A stretch of 64,000 bases of DNA. It comes from Ciborinia camelliae (lineage: Eukaryota > Ascomycota > Leotiomycetes > Helotiales > Sclerotiniaceae). The DNA lies in assembly GCA_025890175.1 (NCBI GenBank), contig JANPYM010000003.1:2538795-2602794 (forward strand), in the 5' to 3' direction. Of the stretch, positions 58,558-64,000 are shown one piece after another; within the stretch, counting starts at the first letter, position 1; each line of letters starts with the position of its first letter. A model generated the notes under the pieces. That model did not search any database and was not told where the DNA came from. It was given only the letters and a program-made list of their open reading frames with translations. A program made the position numbers and the translations under genes.

Positions 58558-59247
58558 GGTTGTAGAGATGAATTTAGGAGTGAAAACAAGATGTGAGGTC
58601 AAGCCTCAAGCTGCCGCTTTGCAAAGCCGTAGAAGTTAAGTATAAGCAGAGCGCTAAAAGTGAATTTTGCGGAAAAAGAGGACAAAGACAAGCAAATATG
58701 AGTTGAAACTCCAAAGGTGGTTGGTTGCCCTTTACTGAGATACAACCATGAAGTGTAGATGTAGACCTTGCAGAAGAAATTAGAGGGTGGAGCCACAACT
58801 GTGTGACAGTGTGTAGTCTAGATGAACCCGGACTCGAATGTTTTCCGAGTTGGGGAATCTGGTAAATTTATTCCCGTGACTAGCCAATGACTGGTCGTTA
58901 TTTCCGAGCTTTGGCCTTCCATTTAAGAATGTAACGATACGGACATAAGAGGCATGTAAACGCCGATTGCTCTACCTACCTAGGTAGTAGTCGAGCAGTC
59001 TTCAAGGTTATTAGAACTTTCAAACTGCAAGATATACAAATGTTTTGTGTTGCGAGTAATATTGAGACAACATGCAACCGCTGAATCTTTTCTTGGGGAT
59101 TGAATGCTTGTTCACAAGTAAGCATTCTTATGACCCCCTGAAAGCCAAAGCCGTAAAGCTTGTTATCAGATTGGGTGAAAGCCACAGCAAGGTTTGGACC
59201 ACGCAAACTCTTATATGAATGGTAGATATGTACACGCTCAGTACTCA

Positions 59248-59475
59248 CCCAGCGATATCCCCTCCTCAAACAACCTTCCTTTAAAAGATCTTCTCTCGAA
59301 GTTGCAACTATGGAAACTTCCCAAAGATAGTCCGTTCTACTACGAGGGGGCAGTAACTTGGGCCAGTATTGAGGCCCGGGGTGCTACTTTGAAGAACAAA
59401 GAATTTCGTGAAGAAACCCGTGATCGTGTTGTTGTGACAGGAGGTCGGTTCTGGGAAAGCTTGAATGACGGATAA
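59248..59475 (+). CDS. Doubtful ORF or gene-end fragment
   Basis: About 75 codons (…LPLKDLLSKLQLWKLPKDSP then FYYEGAVTWASIEARGATLK, ending GGRFWESLNDG) with protein-like composition and no family assigned. The opposite strand is also open over most of it, so the coding strand is not certain. It ends 100 bp before the MITE. It could be the tail of a degraded gene of the old cluster. Confidence 0.25.
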   Translation, partial: PSDIPSSNNLPLKDLLSKLQLWKLPKDSPFYYEGAVTWASIEARGATLKNKEFREETRDRVVVTGGRFWESLNDG

Positions 59476-59575
59476 CGGATGACTGGGGTCGGACTTGTTA
59501 GGAGTCCGGGATCCTTGGATCGTGTATTATCATTTAATTGATCAACAATGAGATAAAGCGCATATATAGTGTACT

Positions 59576-60055
59576 CAGGGTTAGGCACCCGTACCCTACC
59601 CGAAGTATTTCACCTTTCCGAATGATTTACCCTATCCTACTGGATTCTACAAAATGGTTATCCAATAAAACTTGCGGGTATCCAGAATATCCGAAATATA
59701 TATTATATAATCGTTTAATATTATCGTTTAAATAAAATTAAAACTATTTTTAACTCTATATTTACTTTTCATTTTTCAAATATTAACCCTAACTTTAATC
59801 CTAATTTTAATTCAAAATCTAATTTTAATCTTAATCCTTAATTTTCTTTTATTTTTTATTTTTTATTTTTTCTACTTTTTTCATTTTTCTTTCTTAACTA
59901 AACAATCACATAATATATACCCTGGATACTTTGGATACTCGAAGCATTTCATAGGGTGGTTATTCTACTCTGCAAAGAAAAAGTAGGGTGGTCAACCGGC
60001 GGGTTTTACCCCGGGTTATCCCGGGTATACCCTACCCTGTGCCCAACCCTGAACT
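59576..60055. mobile_element. hAT-like non-autonomous element (MITE), about 480 bp
   Basis: The left end CAGGGTTAGGCACCCGTACC mirrors the right end, whose reverse complement is CAGGGTTGGGCACAGGGTAG; the first 13 bases match at 12. CAGGG is the usual hAT terminus. The 7-mer GTGTACT flanks both sides (59569-59575 and 60056-60062), with a preceding A or T, close to an 8-bp hAT target duplication; four bases (AACT) lie between the right CCCTG and the flank. The inside is AT-rich without a transposase. Subterminal GGGTA/TACCC steps are abundant. Confidence 0.65.
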
Positions 60056-60736
60056 GTGTACTGGACGGTACCTGATTTTAGTTCATAAATACGACGTAAG
60101 TGGATCCGCGATAAGCGACACACCTGTTGTAAGTGATTCCAGCTTACTACGTAGTACCTACTGGCCGCCGCCCCAATTCAATACATCTCGAATATCTGTA
60201 CCATTTCGGCGCCTTGCCCGCAACTTTAAGCAAACCACTGTCAACATCCACCTGTGCATTATCGGGATTTGGTACCGATACACATTGCACAGCGCACACA
60301 CATTCCTATTGAGAACTTCTCTGAAAGCTATCTCGAATCACTCACTGCCCAATACCTATGCTTCTTCCCGTCTGAGATTGTGCTCTTTTACCCTACTAGA
60401 ATTTTGTATACTAAGCTATTAACAGAATGCAATTACCTCGACTGCCTCGATTACCTCCTGAAAAGTTGAATAGTGTAGGGAAAGCTGTCCATGCATTGTG
60501 CCCACTCGAAGGAAGTCTGGGAGGCCTTTGCCTGTCGATCACCCCGCTTTCCAAGGTCTAATAAAGCGATGACCAACGAGAGATACTTTAGTGGGTATTG
60601 TCTCTTCTAAGGCGTTCCCTTCTTCCTGCACCGCAAGAACTGAATCAACTTCGAAAAGTTTTTGCTTGGCCACACGAGTCTTTACGAATCTCTAATAGTC
60701 ACCCTTAAAGACCGACCCAAACTTTTTGGACAATAA

Positions 60737-61619
60737 TTGACTGCTTCGGATAAGTCATTGAAACAAGTCACCGCTGCTGCATCAGTTGAATCTCTTGCAC
60801 AATGGCTAGACTCGGGGGTTTTGTCGGTACCGGCAGAGAAGATTCTTAATGCTGCTGTGTTGCCTTTCGCTGTTGTCTTGCAAGTCACATTGTACATCCA
60901 ACACATTGACAACACAGATTCTGGATCTGATTACAGTCACACGCTTCAATCGCTACAGCAGTATGGCGTTCAGGGCTTTTGCACGGGCCTTTTTACCACT
61001 GCAGCAATTGACTTCTCTGAGAATGAAGAGCAACTGGCTTTGAATACATCCATAAGCTTGCGTCTAGCGATGTGCATCGGTGCATACATCGACCAGACTG
61101 CTATGTACGCGGAGCCCTTGAGCACAGTATGCGCTCTTTCTGTTCGGTGGAAGCAGGGTCAGTTCTCGAAAGCTCAAGTTGAAGATATTTTAAGCGGATA
61201 TGCACATGTAAGATCTCCTGGTAATCGACCTCTATTGTCCCTGATTTCTCACTCACATACAGGCGTACATCTCATGAATCACCGACAACAATTTCGTCAC
61301 CATCATAGTCCAAGGACCCGAGGAGAAGCAGCCCACAGAAGCGTTGAAAGAAGCTTGTCTCTGTGTTAAAACGGTTGGTATTAATGGGCGATTCCACTCA
61401 ACCTCCGACCATAATACAGCAGCTCAAAAACTGAAAGCATTTACACAATCCGCCAAAGGCCTTCAGTATCCTAACCCTTCCCAACTCAAAGCCCCTCTAC
61501 GGATGAACACAAGCAGGGAACCGATAAGTGGTGATGTATCGGTTACTGATATCACGATTGGGGGTATCCTCTTCAGGAATGAAGTTCTGATGAGAAATGT
61601 TCAAACGAGAGCAGGATGA
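60737..61619 (+). pseudogene. Relic of a non-reducing polyketide synthase: SAT domain fragment
   Basis: The sequence matches the middle and end of the starter-unit acyltransferase (SAT) domain that opens non-reducing PKSs. Seen: SLAQWLDSGVLSVPAEKILN, then VLPFAVVLQVTLYIQHID, the GFCTG catalytic-Cys motif in QQYGVQGFCTGLFTTAAIDF, SISLRLAMCIGAYIDQ, and ALSVRWKQGQFSKAQVEDIL. A 55-nt intron (61208-61262) joins in phase to AYIS*ITDNNFVTIIVQGPE and ends GRFHSTSDHNTAAQKL. TGA at 61275-61277 stands where Trp is expected (TGG to TGA). The 5' part of SAT is closed by stops, and after 61619 nothing of KS, AT, PT or ACP remains. It is a truncated, mutated fragment with no likely product. Confidence 0.8.
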
Positions 61620-63119
61620 GCAACACGTGCCTATCATAGAATAGTCGTCAACAGCCCTATCCGATTTCGTCTTAGGGGGTTGATCAATGATCCGATTTGA
61701 ACGAACGAGAGGTACATCGGGTGCAGCATCTTCAGCTATGGTAACAACTAATTGATGAGCTTTATCCAGGTTTCCAGAACGAAAATTGTAAGCGGATTGA
61801 TTGGACGCGAAAGTTGTTACTAAGAGAACAGAAAGACTGACAATCCTGTCCAAATACTGCTGGCAAATGGTAAAACCCTATACGCTATTTGCGGATGAGT
61901 GCATACGAAGAAAGGTAGTACATAATTAACCCTAACCCTAAGAAGATACCCATCTGAGGATCGGACCAGGGCCCAGTTGCTTTTCATCATACAGATAACA
62001 CTACAGCACGATCCCGTTGTCGTGTCAGGTCCATGAATGTTCTGAGGATCAATGCAAAAACATCACCACAGCCTCACCCCATTGCCCATATATTTCAACA
62101 TAGGGTTCTGCGCTACCAGGCTTTCAGTTCCAAATGGGCACAGCATGTTTCTGCGACATCCAGTAAGCTCTCCAGCCATAGCAATCCCCAGGGCTTTTCA
62201 CACGTTTCTTTTCGTTGAGCATACCACCTGTAAACTGCCGTTCTGCCAAGAATATATGGAACACGGGGCTTTTAGGTCTTTCAAATACCTACGCAAGGCA
62301 TTCAATAGATTTGATTTTCTCTCCTTATGTCGTTGGATCAATTACCCCTGAAGTAAAGAAGCTCAAGTATACCGGTACCGTAGCCCGATCGCTTATCTCC
62401 GTTGATGGGGACCATCGGATATAAATTGAACGGAGCGGAGCATCGGAAATAAAAAGAAGAAAGAAGATGCAGTGATGATGGGATGGATTAGCTGAAAACC
62501 TACGTACCTAGTAGGTAATACGTTGAAAACTTTAAGGGCGAATCGACAAGGCTCTGCTTATATATAACTCATGTATAGAAGTGTGAAGGGTTGGGAAACA
62601 AGCAAACTTTATATAGACCAGCTGGAGGTGCTAAGAACGGACCTGACATAGGGCGACGGGCTTATCGGGCTCGGAAAGCACCGTCCGTTGATTGGCGCTT
62701 ATGGCTTATAAAGCTTACTGTACTAAAATATCGTGTTCGCAGTATCAATTATCAATCATCATTGAATTCCCTTTACACCTATCAACGACCTACTTCTTTT
62801 AAATACCTACCTTGGTTTACTTTGCAAACAAACCTATCACCTTTTTTGGGAGGGGAAGTTTAGTACCGGTTTACAAAATGTGCAAATGTTAACAACAAAC
62901 AAAAGACTTTTCTTTTCCGCAAATCATGTTTTGAATAAAGACTCCTTCCATCATCAATCAGCCTGGTCCAATTCCCTTTATACCTACATTTTTGATAATG
63001 CCATGCTGAGGCTTACCGTATTACAGAACTTATAGAACTATTAGGTAGGTAAGATTACCTACATACAACATACAACCTGCTGCGTTGAAAAGTTCTACCA
63101 GACTCTTTAATACTCCATC
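61620..63119. other. Intergenic, 1.5 kb; no gene seen
   Basis: Follows the PKS fragment, where KS-domain coding would be expected but is absent. Contains a two-unit TTAACCCTAACCCTAA run (61926-61941). The right end is the 5' flank of the Zn2Cys6 gene. Confidence 0.5.
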
Positions 63120-64000
63120 ATGAATACGAACCTGGTCGTTTCTACCGCCAGTAGCTCAAATGCTCAGCAGCCTCCACCACCAAAAATTCTTAGCTGCACG
63201 AATTGTAGAAGGCGTAAGATAAGGTGTAATAAAACAACAAATCCTTGCCTTCCATGTCAGGTGAGTGAACATTCTTTATCAAACTTCAATCCAATCTATC
63301 CTCCTTTTGATGATATCTGTAACTAACGCATAGCCAGGCATCCGGTACAGAATGTATTTTTCCTACTCGTGTTCGGAACTCTCGACCGAGACTAAATAAT
63401 CCAAAATCCCGTGATGCTGAGCTTTTAAAGAGGATCTCGCATCTCGAGAGTTTGGTGAGCAGAATTGATGCCTCAAAACTCGTCGGTGATGATAGTCCGA
63501 GAGAAGATGATATCCGATCGAATGAACCATCATCAGCAACACGACCTCTTCATTCTTTCACGTCCCCCAGTAACCATTTCACAATCCAAGATACTGGATT
63601 AGTACCAGGACGTATGGATCATCAATTTGCTTCATTTATTAAACGCCAGGAAACCGACTCGATTTATACTCATGACGGATTTTGGACAAGGTTAAGTGAA
63701 GAAATCGATGGATTAAAGCAGCTCATCGAGAACCCTAGTGATGATGAAGACGAGCCTTTTGGATCAACGGCGACTTCTCCAGCATCCAAGTATGACTCTC
63801 CTTCACAGTTTGTGTTTGATTCCAAGGTCACGTCTTCGAATATATTAATCTCATATCCATCCGATGACCATCGCGATGTTTTGCTCGGATTTTATTTCAG
63901 AAATGTTCACCCCCTGGTGACCATTATGCATAAACCGACGATATATTTAATGATACAATCAAACTCGGGGCTTTTTGACCAGACTGGCCGACACAAATTC
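63120..64000 (+). CDS. Zn2Cys6 transcription factor, 3' part beyond the window
   Basis: Two exons seen: 63120-63260 and 63338 to the window end, intron 77 nt (GTGAGT…AGCCAG), 268 codons visible and open to the last base. The binuclear cluster straddles the intron: CTNCRRRKIRC-x6-CLPC at the end of exon 1 and QASGTEC at the start of exon 2 (CX2CX6CX6CX2CX6C). A short coiled coil (DAELLKRISHLESLVSRI) follows, as in dimeric Gal4-type factors. The fungal_trans middle homology region begins near DVLLGFYFRNVHPLVTIMHK. It may once have controlled the neighbouring PKS/MFS cluster; the visible part is intact. Confidence 0.9.

Noticed and set aside
61926..61941. TTAACCCTAACCCTAA, telomere-like
   Set aside because: Only about two and a half units, with normal genes beyond it; not a telomere.
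1..64000. CRISPR arrays, operons or bacterial-type defence islands
   Set aside because: The DNA is eukaryotic; all repeat arrays lack the spaced direct-repeat pattern of CRISPR.

Overview
The window is 64 kb of nuclear DNA from a filamentous ascomycete (Pezizomycotina). The evidence is the short introns (about 48-90 nt, GTRNGT donors, CTRA-type branch points), two Zn2Cys6 regulators, the SAT domain of a non-reducing polyketide synthase, a fungal single-chain urease, and the AT-rich gaps full of simple repeats. The style fits Leotiomycetes (Sclerotiniaceae-like), but that placement is inference. All multi-exon models were assembled by hand from reading frames and splice signals.

Layout. 1-0.9 kb: 3' part of a sterol C-24 methyltransferase (ERG6). 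0.9-6.3 kb: gene-poor, AT-rich, with a minisatellite, a small two-exon gene of unknown function, a decayed ORF, a perfect 52-bp hairpin and a possible solo LTR. 6.3-13 kb: an AIF/AMID-type FAD oxidoreductase, a disrupted Asn/Gly-rich zinc-knuckle gene and a Zn2Cys6 regulator. 13.6-28.7 kb: the conserved core, with two unknown conserved proteins, mitochondrial Thr-tRNA synthetase, Sfr1/Mei5, a coiled-coil membrane protein, Rad1 (9-1-1 clamp), the tiny Ost5 gene and Gcn5. 28.7-37.6 kb: a simple-repeat-rich island with only one clear gene. 37.6-55.2 kb: an Artemis/SNM1-type nuclease with a long acidic extension, a seven-exon 706-aa unknown protein, Ada3/Ngg1, a PA-TM-RING ubiquitin ligase and a complete seven-exon urease. 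55-64 kb: a decaying end with an MFS transporter relic, an intact PEBP gene, a hAT-like MITE, a broken SAT-domain PKS fragment and a Zn2Cys6 regulator that runs off the window.

Functional links. Gcn5 and Ada3 are two subunits of the SAGA acetyltransferase module. Rad1, Sfr1 and the Artemis-like nuclease all serve DNA damage signalling or repair. These genes are not adjacent and are not an operon-like unit. The last 7 kb looks like the remains of a secondary-metabolite cluster (transporter, PKS, regulator). I found no CRISPR array, rRNA or convincing tRNA. The strongest unusual items are the broken zinc-knuckle gene, whose three in-frame stops all fit C-to-T change; the cluster relic; the perfect hairpin; the MITE; and 13 copies of the octamer ACCTAGGT, all outside genes.
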